Positions 11,410 to 21,822 of a stretch of 64,000 bases of DNA are shown here, piece after piece. The DNA comes from Bicyclus anynana. Taxonomy: Eukaryota; Arthropoda; Insecta; Lepidoptera; Nymphalidae. A program made the translations under genes and the position numbers. The stretch lies in NCBI RefSeq assembly GCF_947172395.1, contig NC_069086.1, forward strand, positions 2,822,501-2,886,500. The letters are read 5' to 3'. The stretch's first letter is position 1. Every line of letters starts with the position of its first letter. The notes under the pieces are model-generated. The model saw nothing but the letters and a program-made list of their open reading frames with translations. It made no database searches and was not told where the DNA came from.

Positions 11410-11460
11410 TTTTTTTTTTTTATTCTTTACAAGTTAGCCCTTGACTACAATCTCACCTGA
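11410..11460 (-). repeat. SINE-B tail fragment
   Basis: A T-rich run, then ATTCTTTACAAGTTAGCCC and TTGACTACAATCTCACCTGA, is the reverse complement of the SINE-B 3' end. It stops after about 50 bp, consistent with extreme 5' truncation during target-primed insertion. Confidence 0.8.
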
Positions 11461-11654
11461 TTCTGTCCTGACCTGATCACCTTGTCTAGTAAAATGCATC
11501 TTTTGTCTAGTAAGTTGGCTAGTAAATCAACTGAGGTATTGGACTCGAAACCTGCGTCTGATCGAAAAAAAATTACGGTTTTTGTAATTTATATCTGCTT
11601 GTCTTGTTAATCTTAATTATAAAAAATATATAACGTCAAAGTTTATTCTTTTTT

Positions 11655-11868
11655 TATTATTCTTTGCAAGTTACGCCTTGACTACAATCTCAAATGATGG
11701 TAAGTGATGATGCAATCTAAGATAGAAGCGGGCTAACTTGTTAGGAGGAGGATGAAAATCCACACGACTTACGGTTTCTACACGACATCGTCCCGGAACG
11801 CTAAATCGCTTGGCGGTACGTCTTTGTCGGTAGGGTGGTAACTAGCCACGGCCAAAGCCGAAGCATTA
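11655..11868 (-). repeat. SINE-B copy (5'-truncated)
   Basis: Minus-strand SINE-B from the A-tail (TTATTCTTTGCAAGTTACGC on plus) to GGTGGTAACTAGCCACGGCC. The tRNA head is missing. Confidence 0.88.
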
Positions 11869-12209
11869 TTACAATTGATTACTATCAAGTTAATTTTCCG
11901 TGAACTGAGTGAGAAAATGCTTTTTGTTAATTTGTGTATATACGAGATAATATAATTGGTTTTTTTCACGATCTTTCATTTGATACCCATAGTATTAGGG
12001 TAAGATAAAAAACCAAACTCACCCCTCACCTTCTTTTCATTTACGGGCGTCATTTTCAAAATTAATATTGCAGTCGCTACCACAGTTTTGATTAACTCAA
12101 TGACACCCCTTATGTCAAACACCGCACATACACACATATAAACGCTCGAAAAACATTACCCTCCTTCTGACGCAGTCGGTTAAAATTGTTACTAATCAGC
12201 TGTTATTTT

Positions 12210-12269
12210 TACTGTTGCTTAATCAATAGTTAAGTTTTGTATAACTTAACTATTGATTAAGCAACAGTA
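12210..12269. repeat. Perfect 27-bp hairpin, 6-nt loop
   Basis: Bases 12210-12236 (TACTGTTGCTTAATCAATAG... ) are the exact reverse complement of 12243-12269 around the loop TTGTAT. Its centre (12239) lies about 30 bp from the midpoint of the surrounding 1.4-kb inverted repeat. Confidence 0.85.
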
Positions 12270-12689
12270 CAATTAACACAGTAACAGTCAAATTGTCCTA
12301 CAAATTGCGTGGTAAGTTATTTCATTCCTACGGGCAGAATTTTTTATTACCTATCAACCCTGTAGGCTACCAGAATCAAGAATTTTCGTAAATATAAAAG
12401 ATGGCGTCTCATCAAGATGAAGCTACTCACGGACAATTAACTTGGTGGTTATCAATTGCAAAAATGCTCCCCGTATCCTGGATTATATACGCAACGTGTC
12501 TCAGATACAAATTGACAACTTTTCTTTATAGAAAAAGAGAGTCTGCGGTAGCTAGACCTTATTTTATGAAGCCTGAAAGTTTGGCCCCATGCAGTGGCGT
12601 GCATAAGGCTTACAATTAAAAAAAAATAAGCACAGAAAACATATGTACAAGCTATAAGTAAGGATTGTACAAAATAGATAGTTTGCCCG

Positions 12690-12770
12690 CTTCCATAATA
12701 GATTGCATCATCACATATGTGATGTTATTAGGTGTGATTTTAGTCAAGGGCTAACTTGTTAAGAATAATA
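12690..12770 (+). repeat. SINE-B 3'-end fragment
   Basis: CCCGCTTCCATAATAGATTG to AAGGGCTAACTTGTTAAGAA with an A-rich tail. It lies directly inside the right arm of the large inverted repeat and mirrors the SINE-B tail inside the left arm. Confidence 0.8.
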
Positions 12771-13439
12771 AAAAAAAGACTTTGACTTTTAATTTTTTTA
12801 CAGTTAAGACTGACAAGACAAGCAGATAAAAATTTCAAAAACCGTAACTTTTTTTCGATCAGACGCAGGTTTCGAATCCAATATCTCAGTTGATTTACTA
12901 GCCAACAGACAAAGGAGGCAGTTAAGTACTTCTAATGTTTAAGTTAATTCCCGATTGCCTATTCAATGAACACATTACAATATTCAAAGAGCAAGTATTA
13001 CGAAAGCATCAGAAAAGTAAACCTAATTTGACAGTCAATAGCGGTCACAGAAAACGCTTTCGGTTCGTTGATTTTATCTAATTTACAGACAATCGGAGTT
13101 TTCAACAAATACGTACTATCAAATTAATGATTGTAACCCTATTTTACAATAAAAATGTATTGAAATAGCACTACAGATAATCTCTTTCCAGCAGGCTAAT
13201 TCGTTATCTTTAGCATAATATACTACAGCTTTTCTAATGAAAGTAGATCCATAAAATCGTACGGCAAATTAAACAAAATATCTACTAATGTTTATTAAAA
13301 AAACGTTTAAGTGTGAAAACATTACTAAATATTAAAAAAAAAATTGCAATTATCGAACTTGATTTATTTAAATATTTACACTATTGTTTTGGCAACACCT
13401 TCCATTTTGTTTAAGCCGATTTCAGTCTCTACTTTCATT

Positions 13440-13570
13440 AGCCAAACTCTAATTGACATATTACACGAAATTGAGATTCTATGTAACAAATGTCATCCGG
13501 TGGCTATTGGTGGATATCATACAGTAGGTAGATGACATTTCTCAGTTGATTTGCTGTTTAGTTTAATAGG
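13440..13570 (+). repeat. Repeat family Y, copy 1
   Basis: ACGAAATTGAGATTCTATGT, AAATGTCATCCGGTGGCTAT, TATCATACAGTAGGTAGATG and GTTTAATAGGGTGTTGATAA match 63410-63540 in order and strand. It is a dispersed repeat of unknown class. A 63-codon open frame here (13344-13535) is not shared as protein. Confidence 0.6.
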
Positions 13571-13575
13571 GTGTT

Positions 13576-13670
13576 GATAAACACCCATGCTCATTAGTTA
13601 TACATGTTTCAGTTGCAGTAATTGAACCTACGACCTTGTATGCAGAAGGTTACTGCACTGACTTCGTGCA
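13576..13670 (-). repeat. SINE-C fragment
   Basis: On plus, AACACCCATGCTCATTAG...TAATTGAACCTACGACCTTG is the reverse complement of the SINE-C head and body junction (box B region, then GATGAGCATGGGTGTT). Confidence 0.6.
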
Positions 13671-13699
13671 AAATCGATGTCTGGGCATTGTACCTATTT

Positions 13700-15130
13700 A
13701 AAATTAATCCAAATTATTTCATTGGAGTTGAAATTTTAATCATATTTCTTTATTTATTGCACTGATAGCTACTGTTCCAAATAATATAAATCTGGGTATT
13801 GCGCGAATCTTATAATCAGATTTTGAAATAAAAAAATAATAAAGGGCCGCCATTTTGAGATTTCTTATCACTGCAAAGGACGTTCAAAATCAATATCTAG
13901 GCATTGCATTTATCATAAAACTTTATATTTTGTCAATCAACATTATTGTTATGTTAGAAGAAAAAAGAAGTAGACAGGTTACACGTGGAATGTTAAAACT
14001 GTGCTAATTAGCAAACCTGAGCTCAGTCGCCGCACTGTCCACGCCGTTGACAACGCCGCTGAAATATTTTCTGTGTACCAGTTGTAAATATCGAATGTGG
14101 TTTATGTAATCTATCTACCTCATTTTTCTTATAACATCATTGTTTTACGCCATAAGCATTAGAGTTTTACCTATAATAGCAGTTTGAATTGAATATTGTC
14201 AATAATTAACATTTTCCAATTTAATTTAGGTAAATACCAGTATCGCTGCACACATATGCAAGCGACACATGCTAAAACATTTTAGAGTGCATTTCGGAGG
14301 AACGTAGCGGCTGCCCATTTATAATCATAATGCATAAATAGAGTCTGCACAGGGTTACCATATGCTACTCACTGGAAATAGGACTTGACTCATGACTAGG
14401 CAATATAAGGAGGATCTCTCGCAGCATATTACACAGTAAATTCAAATAATTAATAATTATCCATTTATACACAATTTTTTTTATAGTCTATAGTATAGAT
14501 ATTACACTACAGAGTCGAAATTGAGGCGGAAAAAAGTGGCTACTTAATTGTCTTAATTTCATTTAGTCGCATTGTAAACAATGAAAGTTATTTAAGCAAA
14601 TAATACCTGAATATTGTCTACAATGTTGAGTTGTGTGTTTAGGTAGTGTAAAAATTTTATACACATAAGTACCTATATAATGTAAGTAAACACAAAATTG
14701 TGTATATATGTGCACTGTGTGGAGTAGTTAATTTCACTTGATAATTTTTTCCGGTGATTTTGTAAGCACGTAACATATCTAATAGTAGTAAACTTTTGGT
14801 TATTCATGCGAAATTATCGCCGGTCTGTTCAGTTATTACGCCTAAACTGCAAACATTTATGAATTATGCAACGGTGTTTGGAGAAGTGAGGGTGGTGACT
14901 CTCTATCTGAATCAGTTTGCTTAAGTTATTTTAAACAAATACTAACTGCGTGATACTTAGCCAACGGCGTAATAGGTTTTTCATAAATACGATTTCCTTG
15001 ATTATTTACGATATATTTTTGTGGGAGAAATAATACTTAAGATACTTATCCTAACAGCTGTACAAATTTGTGGGTAATATTTTTAGACTGCACACTTGAA
15101 ACATTTTAATATGTCAATAACTTTTATGAA
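13700..15130. other. 1.4-kb gap without recognisable gene
   Basis: AT-rich with no repeat I recognise. A GC-richer patch at 14020-14075 (GAGCTCAGTCGCCGCACTG) stands out. It may be unique host DNA, but no exon boundaries are convincing. Confidence 0.35.
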
Positions 15131-15140
15131 TAAATCATCA

Positions 15141-15440
15141 TTAACAACCCACATTCGGTCACTTATGAGTACAACTCTCCTCTTAGAATGAGAGGGGTTA
15201 GGCTAATAGTCCACCACGTCAAAGTTCAATGCGGGTTAGTAGATTTCACACACGTGGAAAATTAAGAAATTTCTTAGATATGCAGATTTCCTCACGATGT
15301 TTTCCCTTCACGGTTTGACACACGAAAACTCACGGTTTGAGAACTGAAAAGCTGAAGGTGGATACTCCGGACCGGATTCACTCCAGAGCTCCGAATTAAA
15401 GGCAGAGGTCATATCCACTGGGCTTTCATGGCTCATACAT
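15141..15440 (-). repeat. SINE-A copy 5
   Basis: Minus-strand SINE-A from AACAACCCACATTCGGTCAC (tail) to ATATCCACTGGGCTTTCATG (head). The region around box B is rearranged (GGATTCACTCCAGAGCTCCG), so it is an old copy. Confidence 0.85.
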
Positions 15441-15758
15441 AGGGACTTGTCCCTTAAAATAATGTAATGTGGCTACACTATCATGGGTATTAAATTGAGG
15501 GAACGAGAGCCGTACCTACACTCGTGTGTGTGCTTTTAAGTACCCCGAATAATGTCTTCCAATGATTAATGTATGTAACTAGATGATAAAACACATTTCA
15601 GTCATTTGATAGCTGGAAGTGTAGTGGAAGGTGTGGTCCTTAAGTAATAGAGACAACACTGCATGTACCTAATAGGTAGTTGACTCATTTTAAATTTAAT
15701 GTAAACATTATTAATTTCGTGTAGTACATGGAACAAGGGTCCCAAATATATCGATATT

Positions 15759-16002
15759 TCTACTATATAAAAATAAGTCGGGTTTTCCTTCCTGACGCTA
15801 TAACTCCAGAACGCACGAACCAATTTCCACGGTTTTACATTCGTTGGAAAGGTCTCGAGCTCCGTGAGGTTTATAGTAAAGAGAATTCAGGAAATATTTC
15901 AACGTAGAGTAAGGGTAGGGTAGGGATAGGGTAGGGGTAGGGTAGAGGTAGTTGAAAGTTTACATCGAGTTTCACGCGGACGGAGTCGCGGGCGTCCGCT
16001 AG
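15759..16002 (+). mobile_element. Non-autonomous Helitron, about 244 bp
   Basis: Begins TCTACTATATAAAAATAAGT and ends GTCGCGGGCGTCCGCTAG. A GGGTAGGGATAGGGTAGGGG stretch precedes the conserved AAGTTTACATCGAGTTTCAC. Comparison with the empty family X copy at 48 kb places both ends within a few bases. Confidence 0.82.
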
Positions 16003-16689
16003 TCAGATAGTAAAAATTAAGGACTTCATAAAAAATTTAATTTACGAATTATGTATTTACATATTTCCTAACGTCAAAAATTCTGTCGTCTTTTTTGTGA
16101 CCATGTTATTTATAGGAATAAACATCAAACTATAATTAATCTATACTAATATTATAAAGAGGTAAAGTTTGTAAGTTTGTAAGTTTGTAACAATTTTTTG
16201 AAATGGGGTAATCTTCGGAACTACTGGACCGATTTTAAAAATTCTTTCACCAGTAGAATGCTACGTTATCGGGGAGTGCTATAGGCTATATTTTATATTT
16301 CTATCATATATAACTACTGAGATATCGCGGGTTTTCTCTTACAGGTCAGACCGAAAAACTTACTTATTCGCATGCGCTGCCTCAACCATTGCACATAACT
16401 GAAATAAATGTATGGAGGCTTTTTGAACCTTTAAAAGTTCTACAAAAAAGTCCGCGACACCATATATCTATCTTTTATATTTTAGCAGATATAGTACCTT
16501 TAGTACTTTAATAAATTATTTAAATTTTAAACTAAGGTTTACGTCATTATTTACACAACTAAACTTAAATCCTTATCAAAATAAATGATTTAATAATCAC
16601 AAGGATATTATAGAGATAAGATTTGCCCTTTACAGTATGTTAATTAGTTATATAGTTTCGGAGATAATATAAAATTTCTGAAAGTCGCA

Positions 16690-16885
16690 GAAATGCCGCT
16701 ATATGGCGCCCCACGGTTTCAATTACGTGGTTCCCGTTCCCGTATGAATATGAGGACCAAACATAGCCTATGACACTCGCAAATAATGTAGCTTTCTATT
16801 GATAAAAGAATTTTCCAAATCGGTCCAGTAGATCCAGAGATTACCCCCGACAACCACACAAACTTTACCTCTTTATAGTATTAGC
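16690..16885 (-). mobile_element. Nested Helitron fragment, minus strand
   Basis: Reading minus from 16885, TCTATGCTAATACTATAAAG is followed by AGGTAAAGTTTGTGTGG, TACTGGACCGATTTGGAAAA and a diverged 3' half (ACCGTGGGGCGCCATATAGC). It lies inside the 1.45-kb Helitron in the opposite orientation. Confidence 0.75.
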
Positions 16886-16957
16886 ATAGAAGTCGCTTGG
16901 GAAGTTATAGTCTTTTGGTCATTGCACCACGCACAAAAGGCTGGACCAATTTTGCTG

Positions 16958-17545
16958 AGGGTAGGGATAGGATAGAGGTAGGGAAGGGGTAGGATAGAGG
17001 TAGGGTAGGGGTAATTTAGGGAAAGTGAAGGGTAGGGTAGGATAGGGTACGGATAACGTAGGGGTAGTGTAGGGTAGGGGTAATTTAGGGAAAGTGTAGG
17101 GTAGGGTAGGGTAGGGTACGGATAACGTAGGGGTAATGTGGGGTAGGGGCAAGGTAGAGGTAGGAGAAGGATATGGAACGTATAGGGTAGGGGAGGAGTA
17201 GGATAGGGGTAGGGTAGGGTAGGGGTAGGGGTAGGGTACGGGTAGGGTAGGGTAGGGGTAGGGTAGGGGTAGGGTACGGGTAGGGTAGGGTTAGGGTAGG
17301 GATAAGGTAGGGGTAGGGAAGGGTTAGGGTTAGCGGTAGGGTAGGAGTAAGGTAGGGGTAGGGTAGGGGTAGATTAGGTGTAGGGTAGGATAGGGTATGG
17401 ATAGGTTACGGGTAGGGTTAGGGTAGGGTAAGGTGGGGGGAGGGAAGGGTTAACATTAGCGGTAGGGTAGGCGTAAGGTAGGGGTAGGGTAGGGTAGGGT
17501 AGGGTTGGGTAGGTTTACGAGCAGGGTAAGGTAGAGGTAGAGAAG
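16958..17545 (+). repeat. G-rich GGGTA-type minisatellite
   Basis: About 580 bp of irregular GGGTAG / GGGGTAGGGTA units with variants GGATAGG, GGGTACGG and GGGAAGGG. The plus strand has frequent runs of three or four G with short spacers. A 77-codon open frame on minus (16919-17152) is only this repeat translated as Pro-Leu-Pro units. It is related to the short G-rich patches at 8690 and 15905, which also sit just before Helitron 3' ends. Confidence 0.92.
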
Positions 17546-18344
17546 TTTACATCAATTTTTACGCGGACGAAGTCGCGGGCGTCCGCTAGTAACTAATATT
17601 TTTGTCAAACACTCCGTTTATTTAAGTGTTTACGTGACATCATGAAATAATTAAAATATAGACCATCATGGCTGACAGCGTTTTGGTTCATAAAATGTTA
17701 TTTTTTGCTTTTTAGTTTAGGTTAATTTTTGCGTTGGAAGACGGTTGAATTTTTTTTATTAAATTTTTTATACATAAGTATATCCTACCTAAACTTACGC
17801 TAGAAAGTAAGTACCAACTTCCTATCGAAAAATACTCCTTCTTCAGCAGTCGGGTAAAAACAATCCATAATTTCTTAATACAGTTTTTATGTTTATCATA
17901 TCAGTTTTCCCAGAAATAAAATAATATAAAAAGAAATAGTTTTTTTTTAACCCATTAAATAATGTCGACATTGGTGCAGTAGTGCCGAGTGCTCTGCGGT
18001 CTACACGACCATCATTATGGTAATAGGCCGCCATTGTTGTGTTGGAAGATATTTTCATGCCTCCAGACATTTATTAGTACAATGTTGCGGTGTTTCGAAC
18101 AAAAAAACAAAAGATTTCGCGTATTGAACTACGTAGCCAGGATAATAAGGAACGTTTGAAAGACCTTCCTCCTGAATTATGTTATTATTTTTGCTAAAAT
18201 TATTTGTTTTTGATAATTAATAAGAATAGGCTCGGATAATCAACTAGCCTCTGATCAAGCTAAGTTGGTTCCGCATACCTACTAATTAGTTGAATTAATA
18301 ATGTAGATACTATAGAGGAAAATATTTTTCCTCATAATTAAATA

Positions 18345-18430
18345 CTAGCGTACGCCCGCGCCTTCGTCCGTCGGTTGACCTTCATTTGGTTCTCTAGCAA
18401 AACCGTTCGTAGCGGGCGTTTACTAAATAT
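18345..18430 (-). mobile_element. Helitron 3'-end fragment
   Basis: On plus, CTAGCGTACGCCCGCGCCTT is the reverse complement of the Helitron terminus. The remainder (CTCTAGCAAAACCGTTCG) is a diverged internal segment. The 5' end was not found. Confidence 0.6.
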
Positions 18431-18467
18431 AAGCTACCTCCCTCATTTTCATCATCATTATCATTAA

Positions 18468-18736
18468 GAGCCGTGATAGCCAGTGGATATGACCTCTGCC
18501 TTCGATTCCGGAGGGTGTGAACTTTCCAGTTTTGTGCATTTTCAGAAATTAAATATCACGTGTCTCAAACGGTGAAGGAAAACATCGTGAGGAAACGTGC
18601 ATACCTGAGAATTTTCTCTTTACGTGTGTGAAGTCTGCCAATCCGCATTGGATCAGCCTGGTGGACTATTGGCCTAACCTCTCTCATTCTGAGAGGAGAC
18701 TCGAGCTCAGCAGTGAGCCGAATATGGGTTGATAAC
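18468..18736 (+). repeat. SINE-A copy 6 lacking box B
   Basis: GAGCCGTGATAGCCAGTGG to GATTCCGGAGGGTGTG, then a jump to AACTTTCCAGTTTTGTGC. The box B segment (GGTTCGAATCCGGTCCGGGG) is deleted, so transcription from its own promoter is unlikely. The 3' end is intact (ATGGGTTGATAACG). Confidence 0.9.
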
Positions 18737-18739
18737 GAA

Positions 18740-20270
18740 CGGACGACCACGGCTGGACCTAAGCCTCTTGAACTTTCAACAACTACCTCCCTACCTTTGT
18801 TGGACTTTTCGCTTATTCATACTAATAGCGTGAATAAGTGTTAAATTAATGCTTAATAATATCATTAGGTACCAATATAAATATTATTTATTTTTAAACG
18901 GGAAAATATTCCCGTATAACACAGTCTATGTACGTCGATAAACTATATTTAGTACCGCAATATGTCTAATAAAATACCCGGATGACGTCACGAGAAATAG
19001 ATAGATATTAATAAACAACGACGGAAGTTGCAAAGGAAATTGTAGCGTGGCAGTGCCGCCGTAAACTGAAAACTTGAAATGAAGTAAAAGCATTGTAAAG
19101 CTGTACGCACACTGATCATTTTTGTACACGGAGTTTGTGATTATTTCTTCGTGTTCTGATTGTGTCGTGCTAGCAAGTACTGAGGGTTGCACTAATAAAA
19201 ATTGTTTCTAGACGTTATTTAACTTGACCATTCGTCCGGTTTTGATCAGGACTGTCTTACTTTGAGTCTGTCACTCTGACCCTAGTCAAGGCAAAATTGT
19301 CCGGCTTTAGCAAAGATATAAATTTATTTTACGGTAGATTTACGTGATTTATGATTTACTAAATAAGTGACAAATACATATGTGCCTATGTCAGTAAGTA
19401 AAGTACATACTCGGTACTTACATTTTAAAAATTTTCTCAAATTAATAAAGTATGGCCGAGTGATACACTTGTGTCAGGGTCTCAGTTTATATATTTTAGT
19501 GCCGAGAGACGAAAAAGTTTCGAATTTCTTTTAATATTAAGGTCTAATACTTTAAATACCAATGAAAATAAACCAACTTTTAGCCTTACTTTCAAACAAA
19601 AAGCTTATGAAAAACTGGACAATTTTAATATATATAAATGCGAAAGGTCATCACGAAATCTCGAATATCACTTGCCGTACAAAGATGAAATTTGGCAGGG
19701 AGGTAGTTTACTGTTAGTGTACTGTAGGTAGACATTCGCTTTGAACGGATTTTGCAAGAGGGCCAGATTAAGGAGGTCTAAGGGTGGACGAAATCGCGGG
19801 CGTCTAGTACTTTATAAAATTATGTGTTATTATACATAAATACATATACCCGTCTAATTGACAACCTCCTCCGTTTTTAGTCGGTTATAAACCGCCAGTG
19901 TCTGCGTAGGGCCTTAATACACAGTTTCCGCCAAACATAACACTTAACAAGTTTCTGATTGTGTTACACGACTAGCTTGTATAAACTGCGGCTCGCTTTA
20001 CACAATGGAGATGGTACCTACACTTAATGTTCTTGGTAAGGAGAATTGCTATAACATGATCCCTGCAAGAGCTAAGCTTCGTGTTCAGTACATCACCTTC
20101 ATACGTCAAAGTCTTAGAACTTACTATTTTTATATTTTAAAGAATATTAGCCATATTTTTTATTCAAACATGACGAATACTAGCGGACTTCTTCATCTGC
20201 GTAAAAATCGGTGTAAACCTTTGTTCTCTATTTCCCTATTTATACTGTTTTGTTCTCTAATTCCGTATGT
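18740..20270. other. Mostly unassigned; Helitron-like 3' end at 19755-19807
   Basis: GGTCTAAGGGTGGACGAAAT and CGCGGGCGTCTAGTAC near 19774-19810 form a Helitron terminus. The 86-codon plus frame at 19471-19731 ends within Helitron-type sequence (AAATTTGGCAGGGAGGTAG) and has no known domain. The rest is AT-rich without splice-bounded frames. Confidence 0.4.
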
Positions 20271-20275
20271 ATACT

Positions 20276-20501
20276 TATATAATGATTTATTTATTTTGCT
20301 ATCATCATCGAAAAGTCGACGAACCCATGCAATGCATGCATGCACTTTGCAATTGCACGTTGTAGAGTCAACATCTCCTGAGGATGCTCCGGTTTCGGGG
20401 TAAAACGTACGTAGAGAGTATTTTGTCGGACCTGGGTGACGTTGTCGCATGGGTTCGTCGACTTTTCGCGGATGATAGCAAAACAAATAAATCATTATAT
20501 A
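20276..20501. mobile_element. Penelope-like or retrozyme-like foldback element
   Basis: The left arm 20276-20330 (TATATAATGATTTATTTATT ... AAAAGTCGACGAACCCATGC) pairs with the right arm 20447-20501 over 55 bp with about three mismatches. The 116-bp interior contains a hammerhead-like core (20374-20417). An inverted terminal repeat with an internal hammerhead fits remnants of Penelope-like retroelement terminal repeats. The overlapping open frames on both strands (20005-20403 plus, 20193-20543 minus) reflect this symmetry and are not genes. Confidence 0.5.
20374..20417 (+). ncRNA. Degenerate type I hammerhead ribozyme-like motif
   Basis: TCTC (20374-20377) could pair with GAGA (20414-20417) as helix I. 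CTGAGGA (20378-20384) fits the CUGANGA core. GCTCC (20386-20390) pairs with GGGGT (20397-20401) as helix II, using wobble pairs. AAAAC (20402-20406) stands where GAAAC is required. C406-G411 and A405-T412 make the minimal helix III, and GTA (20411-20413) is an allowed cleavage triplet. The G-to-A change at the GAAA position, the catalytic G12, would disable self-cleavage. Confidence 0.4.
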
Positions 20502-20789
20502 ATCATGATGAACTTCCGCAAAGTAACGCCTGCTTCTATCCAATCCCTATGTATACTGTTTGTTTCTGATACATAAATCTTTCTATGCTACATCATTCCC
20601 TACCTCTATCCTATTCTACTCCCACTCGCTAAGCACAACCGTGAGGAGCCGGCCACGCGCCTGAACAATTCTGTCACAGTCACATGATTTTTGCGAAACT
20701 TTAACCGTTTACGCAGCGCACGCAGCGTAAACTATCAATAGGAAAAATTCCCCTGATTTTGAAACATTCTTCACCTTAGCGTGATAATA

Positions 20790-20901
20790 TATAGCCAATT
20801 GCCTTCCTCGATAAATGGGCTATCTAACACCGAAAGAAGTTTTCAAGCAAGCAAACAAACAAACAAACTCTCCAGCTTTATAATACTCGTGTTAGTATAG
20901 A
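20790..20901 (-). mobile_element. Helitron 5' half
   Basis: Minus reading from 20901: TCTATACTAACACGAGTATT, then AAGCTGGAGAGTTTGTTTG and ATAGCCCATTTATCGAGG. The 3' end is missing or diverged. Confidence 0.7.
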
Positions 20902-20904
20902 TTC

Positions 20905-20975
20905 CCGTTCCCCGCCAAGTAGTCTGTACTTGTTAGGAGTGGATGCGACACTAGTCCAGCGGGCGGGAATCGTCA
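20905..20975 (-). repeat. SINE-E fragment
   Basis: TTCCCCGCCAAGTAGTCTGT and TGTTAGGAGTGGATGCGACA are the reverse complement of the SINE-E body also seen at 52985-53148 (...ACTATTGCCATACCCACTCC). Confidence 0.55.
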
Positions 20976-21305
20976 TTCCATGGAGCTATGGAGGAGGGTT
21001 AAAAATTTATAGTATAACACGCCTTTATTTTTGTAGAAAATTGCTTAAATTATCAAACACGAGAAACTTTATTGCAAGCATGTATATGACCCTATAGGTC
21101 ATCGATGCAGTCAATGGTTAAAATGTAGAGATTGTCTTGTTTGTAATGGAACACCTAGGTACATTTACTTTTATTTTTTAAATAATTAAATCGTTTTAAT
21201 GATATGAGGTAATTGTTTATTTTTGAATAGGTACGAAACTAAACCTACTTATGCGTCTATATCCCGCATTCAAATGTAAATATTGGTAAATTACCCTGCC
21301 TGAAC

Positions 21306-21363
21306 CTAGGCCAGGCCAGGCCAGGCCAGGCTAGGCCAGGCTAGGCCAGGCTAGGCCAGGCCA
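21306..21363 (+). repeat. GGCCA/GGCTA minisatellite
   Basis: About eleven 5-bp units of AGGCC and AGGCT alternate (CTAGGCCAGGCCAGG pattern). It is a short GC-rich island within AT-rich DNA. Confidence 0.9.
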
Positions 21364-21822
21364 CTAGAAAAGTTTGAAAGTACTAACAATTGTATTTTAT
21401 TATTAATTTATTTCTCATCCTCGATCAACTTGGCCCTCTTCGATCATAGATTGATTAAATTCCCCAATGATGCTTCATCGACTCGTAATCTAAAACAATT
21501 AAACAATCACAGAAAAGTATGAGCAAAATAACCATTTAACCTTTTCTCGTGTAAATAAAGTGAATCTATATGTAAACATCTCCAAGTTGGAGATGCCTTA
21601 AGTGAGTCTTAGTTGTATTCGCAGCTTCTTGGAATACTAAGTGCCCATTTGGGTTGCTAATGGAATAAATACTCCATTTACGGACGTTCAAGGAGTTGTT
21701 AGCAAAGATTTTGATCTCATGCTAAAAGTAATTGAATATTTAATGATGAGTTATAAAAATATGGATCAAAGGTGAACTTAATCATATATGTTGCTAGCAG
21801 GTAAACCTATACTACGTGAGAG

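Larger units (their letters stand above)
11501..12914. mobile_element. 1.4-kb region bounded by about 150-bp inverted repeats
   Basis: The left arm (11501-11665: TTTTGTCTAGTAAGTTGGC, AACTGAGGTATTGGACTCGA, CTGCGTCTGATCGAAAAAAA, ATCTGCTTGTCTTGTTAATC) is the inverse of the right arm (12765-12914). Both arms adjoin SINE-B tails in opposite orientation, which lengthens the symmetry. A further inverted pair (11863-11912 with 12425-12476) and a perfect 27-bp hairpin (12210-12269) lie inside. The 72-codon open frame at 12401-12619 covers part of family V and shows no domain. The region is either a foldback transposon or an inverted duplication of a SINE-containing segment. Confidence 0.6.
16140..17589 (+). 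mobile_element. Composite Helitron, 1.45 kb, carrying a G-rich minisatellite
   Basis: Starts TCTATACTAATATTATAAAG after an A and ends GTCGCGGGCGTCCGCTAG before a T, as expected for Helitron insertion between A and T. The empty family X copy (near 48210) supports the site. The interior holds a second, minus-oriented Helitron piece (16690-16885) and the minisatellite at 16958-17545. No transposase is encoded. Confidence 0.85.
15700..17730 (+). repeat. Repeat family X, copy 1, split by two Helitrons
   Basis: Three separated segments, 15700-15758 (ATTAATTTCGTGTAGTACAT...TATATCGATATT), 16003-16139 (AACGTCAAAAATTCTGTCGT) and 17590-17700 (ACTAATATTTTTGTCAAACA, ATATAGACCATCATGGCTGA), align in order with the uninterrupted copy at 48000-48300. 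Helitrons occupy the gaps. Family X ends elsewhere in a TTGAAATAAAT-type tail and is probably the 3' part of a LINE or a long SINE. Confidence 0.75.

Noticed and set aside
12401..12619. 72-codon plus frame MASHQDEATHGQ...
   Set aside because: Part of it is the inverse of repeats at 11284-11350 and 11863-11912, so it is repeat sequence. No domain was recognised.
16919..17152. 77-codon Pro/Leu-rich frame
   Set aside because: It is a translation of the G-rich minisatellite. Repeat slippage keeps it open by chance.
16958..17545. Telomere array
   Set aside because: Lepidopteran telomeres are TTAGG. The units here are irregular GGGTAG/GGGGTAGGG and lie inside a Helitron.
20005..20543. 132- and 116-codon frames on opposite strands
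   Set aside because: They overlap on the inverted arms of a foldback element and have no domain.
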